Origin: JANNBN01 sp031430595
GTDB lineage: Bacteria; Actinomycetota; Acidimicrobiia; Acidimicrobiales; JANYDT01
Length of the DNA stretch: 64,000 nucleotides
Assembly: GCA_031430595.1 (NCBI GenBank)
Contig: JANPBU010000040.1
Span: 62,001 to 126,000 of the forward strand
Reading direction: 5' to 3'
This document shows, one piece after another, positions 43,189-51,316 of this stretch. Under the pieces are notes generated by a model that did no database searches, was not told the origin of the DNA, and saw only the letters and a program-made list of their open reading frames with translations. Position numbers and translations under genes: made by a program. How positions within the stretch are numbered: the stretch's first letter is position 1; each line of letters opens with the position of its first letter.

Positions 43189-44094
43189 ATGAACGGGTGG
43201 CTTATCGCCACGCTTTGCGCTGCGGTACTGCAAACGGCCCGAACCGCCCTCCAACAGCAATTGAAAGGGCGGTTGTCGACCAACGCAGCCGGCTTCATTC
43301 GTTACGCATTCGGTGCACCCTTCTCACTTGGGGCCGTTGCAGTGATGATGTTGTTCGGCGTCAACCTTCCACCGATCTCCACCGGATTTCTTCTCCGCGT
43401 AGCCATCGCCGGAGCCGCACAAATCATCGGAACGTTCTTTCTCATCACCGCATTCACCAAACGCGACTTCGCTATCGGCACGGTCTATTCAAAAACGGAA
43501 GCCATTCAGGTTGCGTTGATTTCAGGGGTTGTGTTGTCGGAGGGTCTCAAACCGCTGGCTTGGGTAGGCATGATCGTGCTTCTTTTCGGAATCATGATTC
43601 TTGCCACGAAAGGCAGCCGCTCTGCACTTGCCGGTCTGTTTTCTCGAACCGGTGACGTGGGAATGTGGGCAGGAATCGCTGCCGGAACCGGCTTCGCAGT
43701 TGCGGGCACCTTCATTCGGTGGGCAAGCATCTCTCTCGGCACTGGGGCCTCGCCGGTGGTGCGCGCACTGCTCACCTTGGCCGTCATGAACTCAATGCAG
43801 GTTGTTATGAACGGCGCCTGGCTGGCCATCCGAACCCCAACCGAATTCGCAGCGATTCGACGGGAATGGCGATCATCTGCGGTCGTGGGGTTACTCAGCG
43901 TCGCCGGTTCGGCCGGCTGGGCTATTGGTGTGACCTTACAGAAGGCCGCGATCGTGAGGGCGGTTGGTCAGATCGACATCGTGTTCGCATTCATCGTCGG
44001 AACCTTGGTGTTTCACGAGAAGCGACAGCGCAGCGAATTCGTCGGAACCCTCGTCGTGGCGCTCGGCGTTGTGGTTGTCACGCTCGCCCGCTAG
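43189..44094 (+). CDS. EamA/DMT superfamily transporter
   Basis: 301 residues, ten predicted membrane helices in two EamA repeats. Typical features are FLITAFTKRDFAIGTVYSKTEAIQVALISGVVLSE at the end of the first repeat and the matching VGQIDIVFAFIVGTLVFHEKRQ at the end of the second. Exports or imports small metabolites; the substrate is unknown. Confidence 0.88.
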   Translation: MNGWLIATLCAAVLQTARTALQQQLKGRLSTNAAGFIRYAFGAPFSLGAVAVMMLFGVNLPPISTGFLLRVAIAGAAQIIGTFFLITAFTKRDFAIGTVYSKTEAIQVALISGVVLSEGLKPLAWVGMIVLLFGIMILATKGSRSALAGLFSRTGDVGMWAGIAAGTGFAVAGTFIRWASISLGTGASPVVRALLTLAVMNSMQVVMNGAWLAIRTPTEFAAIRREWRSSAVVGLLSVAGSAGWAIGVTLQKAAIVRAVGQIDIVFAFIVGTLVFHEKRQRSEFVGTLVVALGVVVVTLAR

Positions 44095-44160
44095 CACGCG
44101 GGTACGCCGTTAGCCCACCTTCAGCTAGCACTGCGGTTCGCCGTAATGGCAAGCTGAGTT

Positions 44161-44628
44161 GTGCTTGCACTTACCGCTTTTCCCTCTTGGATACTTCTCG
44201 CCCATGCTGGGGCGTCGCTCGCGATGACTGGCCTCATTTGGTTCGTTCAAGTGGTGCACTACCCACTATTCGACAAGGTGGGCGGAGAGCAATTCGAGGC
44301 ATACGAGTCTGCCCACCGATGGAGAACAACAATAGTCGTAGGCCCACTTATGATCACGGAAGGGCTCACAGCAGCCCTCATTCTTTTGAGCCCGCCACTT
44401 GGCGTGTCACGTGGTCTGGCAGTTTCAGGGGCAGGGTTTCTTGCGTTGGCCCTCGGAGCGACCGTTCTGTTCTCGGTGCCCATGCATGATCGATTGAATT
44501 CGGGCTTTGAACGCAGTGCCCATCGCCGCTTAGTCGCAACGAATTGGATTCGAACGTTCGCCTGGAGCGGACACGGCATCGTGGCCCTAATGATGGTGAA
44601 CAGGGTCTTTGAGCTTCGACACTTCTGA
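44161..44628 (+). CDS. Four-helix membrane protein, DUF1772-like
   Basis: 155 residues with four hydrophobic segments. Conserved-looking polar motifs are GLIWFVQVVHYPLF in the first helix, the WR in AHRWRTT, PMHDRLNSGF, and ATNWIRTFAWSGHG in the last. Similar uncharacterised bacterial membrane proteins, distantly like DUF1772, share these. No function known. GTG start at 44161; convergent with the HNH gene. Confidence 0.65.
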   Translation: MLALTAFPSWILLAHAGASLAMTGLIWFVQVVHYPLFDKVGGEQFEAYESAHRWRTTIVVGPLMITEGLTAALILLSPPLGVSRGLAVSGAGFLALALGATVLFSVPMHDRLNSGFERSAHRRLVATNWIRTFAWSGHGIVALMMVNRVFELRHF

Positions 44629-44635
44629 TTCTTGA

Positions 44636-45850
44636 CTAGGCGACCAAGGTTGCGCTTGGCGTTGGCGGTGCATGGATGGTTTGGCCGTTCGGCCACCGGA
44701 TCACGAGGGTCACACCATCGCTATCCCATTCCAGCGTGAGTTGGTGTTTGTGGGCGAAACGGTGATGAAACCTACATAAGGTCACCAGGTTGCTGACGTC
44801 GTGATTACCACCCTGTTCACGGTGCGTCATATGGTGAATCTCAGTCCACCGAGACGGCCGACCGCACCCCAAATATCGACAGCACTGATCACGAGCGATA
44901 GCTGCCCTGCGATTTCGCGCCGGAATGTCAGTCGATGGGGAACCAACGTCAAACGGTTTCCCCGTTGTATCCAGCCATACCGACGTGACCGTCGCGTCAC
45001 ACAACAACATGTCGCGGGTAATGCTCGACAAGTAAAACCGTTGCGGCGTGTAGGCCAACCCGCTGTTGGCATTAATAAGCACCGTTACATTCGGTCGCTC
45101 ACCGCCCACAATCGGCCGATCGCTGTTCGTCAATGACTCAGCACAGACGTCGACCAGGGCATCATGGCGGCGCTGCGGAACAGTACGGCGGTCGCCTTCA
45201 CAACGTTTCGGCATCGCAGCCTCCAAAGCCGCTCGAACGGTTTCCCCTGACAGCGGATCAAGCACGCCGCTTATCCGCCACATCCCATCAGCCAACTCGT
45301 GCAACGACAACGACCGTTTCACCAATAACGCTTCATCGCCTGCATCAGGGTCATTTAGCGAGTCGTCACATAACGCAACCCAATGGTTCATGAACTGAGA
45401 AAACTGATGCACGGACAATGACACTGCCGCTTCAACAATCACTGCTTCCTGTTTAACCGCAACCGGCACCCTCTCAGCCGTGACCGCCGACGAAAGAACC
45501 TTTAAGTGGCCCTGACCAACAGCACCTTTACTAAAAGCTGCAGCGAACATCGGCAACTGATCGAGCACCTTGCCGTGCGCCCGTCTTGTCAACCCCTCTG
45601 ACCTACGAGCATGGGTATTCGCCGCTAACCATGCCGACAAATCAACGTGACCTTCATCGGAAAACGAGCGACCGTCATCGAATCGACAAATCGCACGCGT
45701 ACATATCAATTCGGCAACATCAACCAAACGACGAGCCCCAACCACCACATCACCATCGACACGTTCAGCCTGGTTAGTAAGCGCAAGAACCACCAACTCA
45801 GCAGCCGCAACTAACGCCTCCACCCGCTCGCTCAGCGACTCCGTTCCCAT
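44636..45850 (-). CDS. DUF222 / HNH endonuclease-like protein (13E12 repeat family), LexA-controlled
   Basis: 404 residues. A helical DUF222 domain (about 1-290) is followed by an HNH nuclease (about 315-375: DQCCRYLGCGRPSRWTEIHHMTHREQGG then NLVTLCRFHHRFAHK) with the Cys and His ligands intact. The family is abundant and repeated in actinobacteria (13E12 elements of M. tuberculosis), several members being SOS genes. A consensus LexA box at 45874-45887 and a TAGTGT box 6 nt before the ATG give a leaderless SOS promoter. Target DNA unknown. Confidence 0.9.
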   Translation of the reverse strand: MGTESLSERVEALVAAAELVVLALTNQAERVDGDVVVGARRLVDVAELICTRAICRFDDGRSFSDEGHVDLSAWLAANTHARRSEGLTRRAHGKVLDQLPMFAAAFSKGAVGQGHLKVLSSAVTAERVPVAVKQEAVIVEAAVSLSVHQFSQFMNHWVALCDDSLNDPDAGDEALLVKRSLSLHELADGMWRISGVLDPLSGETVRAALEAAMPKRCEGDRRTVPQRRHDALVDVCAESLTNSDRPIVGGERPNVTVLINANSGLAYTPQRFYLSSITRDMLLCDATVTSVWLDTTGKPFDVGSPSTDIPARNRRAAIARDQCCRYLGCGRPSRWTEIHHMTHREQGGNHDVSNLVTLCRFHHRFAHKHQLTLEWDSDGVTLVIRWPNGQTIHAPPTPSATLVA

Positions 45851-45856
45851 GTGTAA

Positions 45857-45887
45857 ACACTACAACTCTTGATCGAACGTATGTTCG
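45857..45887 (-). promoter_or_regulatory. LexA box and -10 box of the HNH gene
   Basis: CGAACGTATGTTCG at 45874-45887 matches the actinobacterial SOS consensus (CGAAC-N4-GTTCG). On the minus strand it is followed 11 nt later by TAGTGT (45857-45862), 6 nt before the ATG at 45850. The box therefore covers about -24 to -37 of a leaderless transcript. Confidence 0.8.
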
Positions 45888-45989
45888 TATTTCAGATTAA
45901 CCCTGATAAGTAAAAGGCCTTCGAAAAGTCGGCCGAATGACTCCAGATCGACTCCCATCGTGATGCAGGGGGCCATCGAGCTTCGACGC

Positions 45990-45995
45990 TAACCT
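45990..45995 (+). promoter_or_regulatory. -10 box of leaderless DUF4190 gene promoter
   Basis: TAACCT, 6 nt, then GTG at 46002. Confidence 0.55.
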
Positions 45996-46001
45996 TTGCA
46001 C

Positions 46002-46610
46002 GTGACCGATTCAACTGTGCCGCAGCCCGACCCCTTAGAGCCAGCCGGAACTTCTGAGATCGCTGATGCGTCGGCCGGTTTAACCTGGACTCAGCCCACG
46101 CCTGACTTTGCGTCAGCGGCACCGCCATCACAAGTTCCGCCGCCGGTAAGCGTTGAAGCTCCGGCAACGTCGTGGGTACCTCAGGCCACGCAGCCCCCTG
46201 TTCCGCAGTACATGCCCCAGCCCGCTCAACCTTCATGGGGGCAACAACCACCACCCGGTTTCCAACAACAACCGGGGTTTCAACAACAACCGGGCTTCCA
46301 ACCGCCAGGACAACCGTACGGGTACGCACCAGGCTTTTCGGCCCAGAATCCTTTTTCTTCACGAGCGACGACGACCCTCGTACTTTCGCTCGTTGGCGTT
46401 ATCCTCTGCGCGATCTGTGCCCCCGTTGCTTGGGTCATGGGGAACAACGTGAAGAAAGAAGCACTTGCCTCGGGGTGGCCGGAACCAGGCACCAATCAGG
46501 CCGGGCGAATCATCGGGATGATCTGGACGATTCTTGCTCTGCTTGTTATCGTCGGCTTCATTGTGCTGGTTGTCATCGCTGCACTAAGCAGCGCCGGCTC
46601 AAGCTTCTAA
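46002..46610 (+). CDS. DUF4190-type membrane protein with Pro/Gln-rich N-terminus
   Basis: 202 residues. The first 115 are Pro/Gln/Ala-rich with three PGFQQQ/PGFQPP repeats (about 83-103). Two membrane helices follow (about 122-145 and 172-198) separated by NNVKKEALASGWPEPGTNQAGRI, the DUF4190 pattern. Such proteins are common in actinobacteria and unassigned in function. A TTG at 45996 is also in frame, but the leaderless GTG is preferred. Confidence 0.82.
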   Translation: MTDSTVPQPDPLEPAGTSEIADASAGLTWTQPTPDFASAAPPSQVPPPVSVEAPATSWVPQATQPPVPQYMPQPAQPSWGQQPPPGFQQQPGFQQQPGFQPPGQPYGYAPGFSAQNPFSSRATTTLVLSLVGVILCAICAPVAWVMGNNVKKEALASGWPEPGTNQAGRIIGMIWTILALLVIVGFIVLVVIAALSSAGSSF

Positions 46611-46615
46611 CGCCC

Positions 46616-47611
46616 TCAGCGGCCGAGTTCGCGGTACTTTGCCTCAGTAGCTTCTTTTATCGGACGCCACCAAGATTCGTGCTCTCGAAACCAGCCGACA
46701 GTTTGGGCTAAGCCGTCGCCGAAGTTTGTGTACACCGGCTTCCAACCAAGTTCCGTTTCGAGTTTCGTCGCATCAATGGCGTAACGAAGGTCGTGTCCGG
46801 GTCGATCGGACACAAACTCAACAAAGTCAGCCGGCATATCCATCAGTTCAAGCATGGTGGTAAGCACCTCAACGTTATTACGTTCGCAATTTGCGCCGAT
46901 CAGGTATGTCTCGCCCATGCGACCACCAGCCAAAATGGAGTGAACAGCCGAGTTGTGATCGTCGACATGAATCCAGTCGCGCACGTTCAGCCCATTGCCG
47001 TACAACTTTGGCTTTACCCCCATCAAGATGTTGGTAATTTGACGAGGAATGAACTTTTCTACGTGCTGATACGGGCCGTAGTTATTCGAACAGTTCGAAA
47101 TTGTGACGGCTAATCCGAACTGGCGATGAGCGGACCGCACGAAATGATCGGCTGCTGCTTTCGACGCCGAGTAGTAGCTCGACGGTTCGTAGCGGGTATC
47201 GGGTAGAAACTTTGCCGGGTCGTCAAGTTCAAGATCTCCAAACACCTCATCAGTCGAGATGTGATGTATCCGTTTTGTGAACTTGCGACACGCCTCGAGA
47301 AGAACGCATGTACCCATAACATTCGTTTGTACGAAGGCCAACGGGTAAAGGAACGAATTGTCATTGTGGCTTTCTGCTGCGAAGTGAACCACGATGTCGC
47401 ACGCCTCAACCAGCGAATCGACAAGAGCCGCATCGCAGATGTCACCCTCGACAAAGGTCACACGTTCGTCGGCCGGAGGCAGGTTCATGAGGTTGCCTGC
47501 GCTCGTCAATGCGTCGATCACCGTGATGTGCCAATCAGGAAAGTGTCGGCGGGTGTAGTGAACGAAGTTGGCCCCGATGAATCCGGCGCCGCCGGTGACA
47601 AGCAAATGCAT
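46616..47611 (-). CDS. rfbB: dTDP-glucose 4,6-dehydratase
   Basis: 331 residues, extended SDR. LLVTGGAGFIGANFV for NAD, HFAAESHNDNS, STDEVFGDL (the Asp-Glu pair of the dehydratase step), YYSASKAAADH for Tyr-x3-Lys, and NCSNNYGPYQHVEKFIPR. It makes dTDP-4-keto-6-deoxyglucose for rhamnose and other deoxysugars. The partner genes rfbA, rfbC and rfbD are not adjacent. Confidence 0.92.
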   Translation of the reverse strand: MHLLVTGGAGFIGANFVHYTRRHFPDWHITVIDALTSAGNLMNLPPADERVTFVEGDICDAALVDSLVEACDIVVHFAAESHNDNSFLYPLAFVQTNVMGTCVLLEACRKFTKRIHHISTDEVFGDLELDDPAKFLPDTRYEPSSYYSASKAAADHFVRSAHRQFGLAVTISNCSNNYGPYQHVEKFIPRQITNILMGVKPKLYGNGLNVRDWIHVDDHNSAVHSILAGGRMGETYLIGANCERNNVEVLTTMLELMDMPADFVEFVSDRPGHDLRYAIDATKLETELGWKPVYTNFGDGLAQTVGWFREHESWWRPIKEATEAKYRELGR

Positions 47612-47618
47612 GACTCAA

Positions 47619-47624
47619 ACAGTA
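47619..47624 (-). promoter_or_regulatory. -10 box of leaderless rfbB promoter
   Basis: Minus-strand TACTGT, 7 nt, then ATG at 47611. Confidence 0.5.
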
Positions 47625-47650
47625 CCGGCCCCAACCGTGCGAGTTCGTTC

Positions 47651-48166
47651 TTACTTTTTGACCGGACGCCAAGCGCAGGCCAGTAGGGCGAGCGCTCCCC
47701 CACCGCCAGCGATAAGCACCGTCCATAATCCACCGAGCGAGCCGCCGAACCAAGTGACTTCGAAAACGTTGTCGAGCGACCACTCACCGGCGCCAACCAG
47801 GCCGATTGTCACAGCCATAGCGGAGATGATGGCGACATACTCCCAGCCCTGACCCTCGTTATAAATGAAGAAACCTCGGGTTCGGTGCTCGATGAGAAAC
47901 GCAACAGCCATCACACCAAACAACCCGGCAGCAGCGAGCGGCGTGAAGAGGCCGAAAACAAGTAAAACACCAGAGCCAAGTTCGGTTACAGAGGCCAACC
48001 ATGCCTGCACTAGCGGGGGGCGCATACCCATTGACGCAAACCAACCCGCAGTGTTTTTGATCGTGAGTTTGCCCTTCTTCCAGATATGAGCAAAGCCATG
48101 CATCGAAATCATCAGCCCGGCAGCTACACGCAAAACAAATAGTGCAAGGTTCATCTGTGTACTCAT
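47651..48166 (-). CDS. DoxX family membrane protein
   Basis: 171 residues, four hydrophobic segments. LFVLRVAAGLMISMHGFAHIWKK, LVQAWLASVTELGSGVLLVFGLFTPLAAAGLFGVM and GFFIYNEGQGWEY are DoxX hallmarks. Family members act in redox or membrane stress responses; the role here is unknown. Confidence 0.87.
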   Translation of the reverse strand: MSTQMNLALFVLRVAAGLMISMHGFAHIWKKGKLTIKNTAGWFASMGMRPPLVQAWLASVTELGSGVLLVFGLFTPLAAAGLFGVMAVAFLIEHRTRGFFIYNEGQGWEYVAIISAMAVTIGLVGAGEWSLDNVFEVTWFGGSLGGLWTVLIAGGGGALALLACAWRPVKK

Positions 48167-48205
48167 CGTCTGAATGTTTACACGCTCAGCCGAACAGTTT
48201 GAATG

Positions 48206-48233
48206 GCGATAAGCGATAAGCGATAAGCGATAA
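48206..48233. repeat. Heptamer tandem repeat (GCGATAA x4)
   Basis: Four exact copies of GCGATAA in the gap between the DoxX and epoxide-hydrolase-like genes. It could vary by slippage and shift promoter spacing. Confidence 0.9.
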
Positions 48234-48269
48234 GCCAGAAGCGGGCTCGGTCAGCTACGGTCAGAATCG

Positions 48270-49199
48270 ATGAGCGAACCAGCCCCCAAAAGTGACATTG
48301 ACCCAGCAAAATTCACAACCCAGTTCGCGCCCATACGTGGAGTTCGGCTCGCGTTTATACGTGAAGGTATTGGCGGCGTCCCTTTGCTGTTGGCCCACGG
48401 ATGGCCCGAATCGAAACGGATCTTCTGGCGGGTCATCGAGCCGCTAGTCAGGGCAGGCTTCGAGGTGATCGTTCCCGATCTACGGGGGTTTGGCGAAAGT
48501 GAACCGGGCGATTTTGGCGATACCGTTTCGTCGGCCCTTGACCTCGCCGAACTGATGTTGACTCTCGGCCACAAACGCTACGTAGTGGCGGGTGGCGATG
48601 CCGGCGGACCCGTCGTGCAGGAAATGGCGATCCGTTCACCCAACGTTGTCGACCGAATGGTGTTGTTCAATTCTCCCCTCCCAATCGACAAAGTCGCAAT
48701 GGCTCACCTTCGGACACGACCAGCGAAGGAAGCATCTGACTACTTTTTTCGACAAGGTCTCGAAGCCGACGCGCTCTCACAAGAGCTACGCACAGAGGCC
48801 GAACGCATTCGCTACATTTCTACGTTTTACGGTTCTCGGTTTTGGGCGCATCCCGGCGCATTCGACCCCGAGGCAATTGCGTTTCATTCAGAACCTTTTG
48901 CACGTTCACAAACCCTTCGATCGAGCTTTCGATTTTACGAAGCAGCCTTCTCGAAACAGGCAAGATACGAACCACCATCACTCCGACCAAACCCCGATAC
49001 CAAAACCCTCATCCTTTTTGGCCCGTCAGATCATGTGCTGTACCCCGATTTCGATCGTATGGCCGCATTGGTTTTCGCGAATCATGTTGGCCCATTCCTG
49101 TTGCGCGACTGCGGCCACTTTGTTCCGTGGGAAGCACCGCACGCCTTCGTAAGCGCGACGACTATGCTTTGTGCAGATTTACTGGCTGTGCGTCGTTAG
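48270..49199 (+). CDS. Epoxide hydrolase-like alpha/beta hydrolase
   Basis: 309 residues. HGWPES at 43-48 is the oxyanion motif of epoxide hydrolases, the nucleophile Asp110 sits in AGGDAGGPV, and the catalytic His is in RDCGHFVPWEAP. Asp as nucleophile points to epoxide hydrolase or dehalogenase rather than esterase. The cap domain lacks a recognisable substrate signature. Its 3' end overlaps the convergent membrane-protein gene by 38 nt. Confidence 0.88.
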   Translation: MSEPAPKSDIDPAKFTTQFAPIRGVRLAFIREGIGGVPLLLAHGWPESKRIFWRVIEPLVRAGFEVIVPDLRGFGESEPGDFGDTVSSALDLAELMLTLGHKRYVVAGGDAGGPVVQEMAIRSPNVVDRMVLFNSPLPIDKVAMAHLRTRPAKEASDYFFRQGLEADALSQELRTEAERIRYISTFYGSRFWAHPGAFDPEAIAFHSEPFARSQTLRSSFRFYEAAFSKQARYEPPSLRPNPDTKTLILFGPSDHVLYPDFDRMAALVFANHVGPFLLRDCGHFVPWEAPHAFVSATTMLCADLLAVRR

Positions 49200-50340
49200 C
49201 GACGGTAACCGTTTCGAGGTGGCGTAGGTACGCAATTCGAACCGCAAGCACCTGGCGAAGTTCCGATGAAACGTCTGACGCAAATTCGGCACGATACGTC
49301 GAGTCGGTCACGAGATACACCGTAAATGCCATACCGCTAAAGGCAGCAAGAAACCCCGACACCCGCAACAATTCGGTGGTGACCGCAAACGTCGATGCTC
49401 CCCAACGCAGCGAGGCGAGCACATGAGGTGGAGACCCAATGAACGCAGTAGCGGTGGCGGGAGGTATGGCTACCAAGCCGAGTAACACGAAAAAGGCGTA
49501 GACAGCCAAGGCGACCAAGGTGATTTGCACAGCCTGTGTCGTGAGGGCCATAACCACCAGGTTCAATCGTTGACCTCGGTGCATGTCGGGCTCGGGAGGG
49601 TTACCAGCTTCAGGCAAATGAACTACATCAGCAGGTGTTCCGGCCACATGGTCGGCCACTTCTGACCAAAGGTCAAAACTCTCAACGGCAGCCACCTCAC
49701 CAGGCACGCGTGTGAGAAGGAACAACCCGCCAGCCAATACAAATAGCCCGAAGGTCGCCACCTGTGACGCCCCAACCAGGCGAGACGACATTTGCCAGGT
49801 TTCACTGGTAAGAAAAATGGTGACTGTAATGAGCAACAGCAACGGAATCGCTCGGGAACTCAACTTTCCCAACAATTTCGCTTGGGCCGACAATCGTTGC
49901 AGTACATACCGAGTGATGGCAACGAGCCCGTAACTCGTACTCACGTAGACGCCTGACAATAAAACAGCCCCGGCAACCGCGCTGAGTAACGACCGTTGAA
50001 GGTCACGATCGATCACCACGCTTACGATGGCTGGAGACAGCACGAAGAACAGAATTTCGATGGTTCCGATCGAATCGGGTCGGGCGAAACTTCGCCGTTT
50101 ACGCACCCGATTCGGAATGATCCAGCACGCGAAAACGGCGGCGATGGCACCAAAGACGGCGAGTAATCGCACGTTTTCAGCCAACCCCACTTCGATGATG
50201 AACCCAAGTGCCCACAGGCCGACCAGTGCGGGAACACAGCGAGTCCAAACGTTCGTGGTGGCTCGGTATCCCTCAATGAAATGAGGAACCCCACGTTTCA
50301 CAAACCAAGTTTCGATCTCACTACGTAACGGATCCGTCAT
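49162..50340 (-). CDS. Large integral membrane protein, unknown function
   Basis: About 392 residues with about seven to nine hydrophobic segments and a short soluble loop in the middle (SFDLWSEVADHVAGTPAD). An upstream ATG at 50382 is open, but ATG 50340 has TACGAT 8 nt ahead. I recognise no characterised family; proteins of this shape occur in actinobacteria. Divergent from the dehydratase gene. Confidence 0.65.
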   Translation of the reverse strand: MTDPLRSEIETWFVKRGVPHFIEGYRATTNVWTRCVPALVGLWALGFIIEVGLAENVRLLAVFGAIAAVFACWIIPNRVRKRRSFARPDSIGTIEILFFVLSPAIVSVVIDRDLQRSLLSAVAGAVLLSGVYVSTSYGLVAITRYVLQRLSAQAKLLGKLSSRAIPLLLLITVTIFLTSETWQMSSRLVGASQVATFGLFVLAGGLFLLTRVPGEVAAVESFDLWSEVADHVAGTPADVVHLPEAGNPPEPDMHRGQRLNLVVMALTTQAVQITLVALAVYAFFVLLGLVAIPPATATAFIGSPPHVLASLRWGASTFAVTTELLRVSGFLAAFSGMAFTVYLVTDSTYRAEFASDVSSELRQVLAVRIAYLRHLETVTVANDAQPVNLHKA

Positions 50341-50403
50341 TACCCGCAATCGTAGGCCCATCAGATTTGACGGCGACGCCATTGTGGGGCCAAGGTTCTA
50401 CCT

Positions 50404-50898
50404 ATGGCTGCAGACTTCGAACTGACCGACGACATGCGATCGAGTATCGGGGTTGAGTCGGCCCCGTATCCGACCGAATTTACCTCTACCGGCATTCGAG
50501 CGTTTGCCCGCGGTGTTGGGTACACCGACCCGGTGTACTTCGATGTCGGTGCGGCGCAAGCGGCAGGATACGCCAACCTTCCTGCACCGCCCACCTATAT
50601 GGGCATACCTATTTTCATTCCGGGAAAAAGTGACGCAACATATGGTCAACCGATTCAAAGCGGTGGGCCTCGCCTCAACCATGGTCTTCCAAATGTGCTT
50701 GACGGCGGTACAACCATTTCGTATGCTCGCATACCGGTTGCTGGCGATACGCTGATGTTCACCACTCAGGTTAGCGACCTCGAAGTAAAAGAGTCACGGT
50801 CGTTGGGCCGGATGCTCGTTGTTTCAAGCAAACAGACCTATCGCGACACCAACGGATCAACGGTTGCCACTATTGTTGGCCAAAGCATTTGGTACTGA
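50404..50898 (+). CDS. FAS1-like (MaoC N-terminal type) hot-dog dehydratase subunit
   Basis: 164 residues. GIRAFARGVGYTDPVYFD, PAPPTYMGIPIF and LDGGTTISYARIPVAGDTL mark the FAS1-like dehydratase domain (PF13452), the HadA/HadC-type partner. It lacks the catalytic Asp-His pair, which its neighbour supplies. The pair probably dehydrates 3-hydroxyacyl thioesters. Confidence 0.88.
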   Translation: MAADFELTDDMRSSIGVESAPYPTEFTSTGIRAFARGVGYTDPVYFDVGAAQAAGYANLPAPPTYMGIPIFIPGKSDATYGQPIQSGGPRLNHGLPNVLDGGTTISYARIPVAGDTLMFTTQVSDLEVKESRSLGRMLVVSSKQTYRDTNGSTVATIVGQSIWY

Positions 50899-50899
50899 C

Positions 50900-51316
50900 A
50901 TGTTGACGTTTGCAGAGATTTCAGTTGGCGACGAACTTCCGGCCCTCACCAAAACACCGAACCGAATCAACCTGGTGCAATACGCAGCGGGGGCAGGTGA
51001 CTTCAACCCGTTGCATTACGACTCGGACTTTCCGCAAGCAAAGATCCTTGGTGACAACATCGTTCACGGGCGTATGAAGTACGCAGCGCTCGGCGAGTGT
51101 GTCTCAAACTGGCTTGGGCACAGCGGCCATATTGTGACGATTGGATGTCAGTATCGGGGCATGGATATGCGCGGCCAAACGTTCCTCGTGAAGGGTAAAG
51201 TGACAGCGCTACGAGAGGAAGGATCCGAACGTTTTGTCGACCTCGAACTATGGACCGAATCTGCCGATGGAAAAATCACCACACCTGGAACGGCCACCGT
51301 CTCGATCCGGCAGTAA
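50900..51316 (+). CDS. MaoC family hot-dog dehydratase (HadB type)
   Basis: 138 residues with the catalytic motif AGDFNPLHYD (Asp-x4-His) and the hydratase sequence GDNIVHGRMKYAAL. The ATG lies 1 nt after the stop of the partner gene, so the two are coupled and likely form a heterodimer as in mycobacterial HadAB. Confidence 0.92.
   Translation: MLTFAEISVGDELPALTKTPNRINLVQYAAGAGDFNPLHYDSDFPQAKILGDNIVHGRMKYAALGECVSNWLGHSGHIVTIGCQYRGMDMRGQTFLVKGKVTALREEGSERFVDLELWTESADGKITTPGTATVSIRQ

Noticed and set aside
46258..46312. Repeats in the DUF4190 gene as a possible CRISPR or mobile repeat
   Set aside because: They are in-frame PGFQQQ codon repeats with no spacers.
45892..46362. 156-codon minus-strand frame opposite the DUF4190 gene
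   Set aside because: Arises from the Pro/Gln repeats read backwards; low-complexity shadow.
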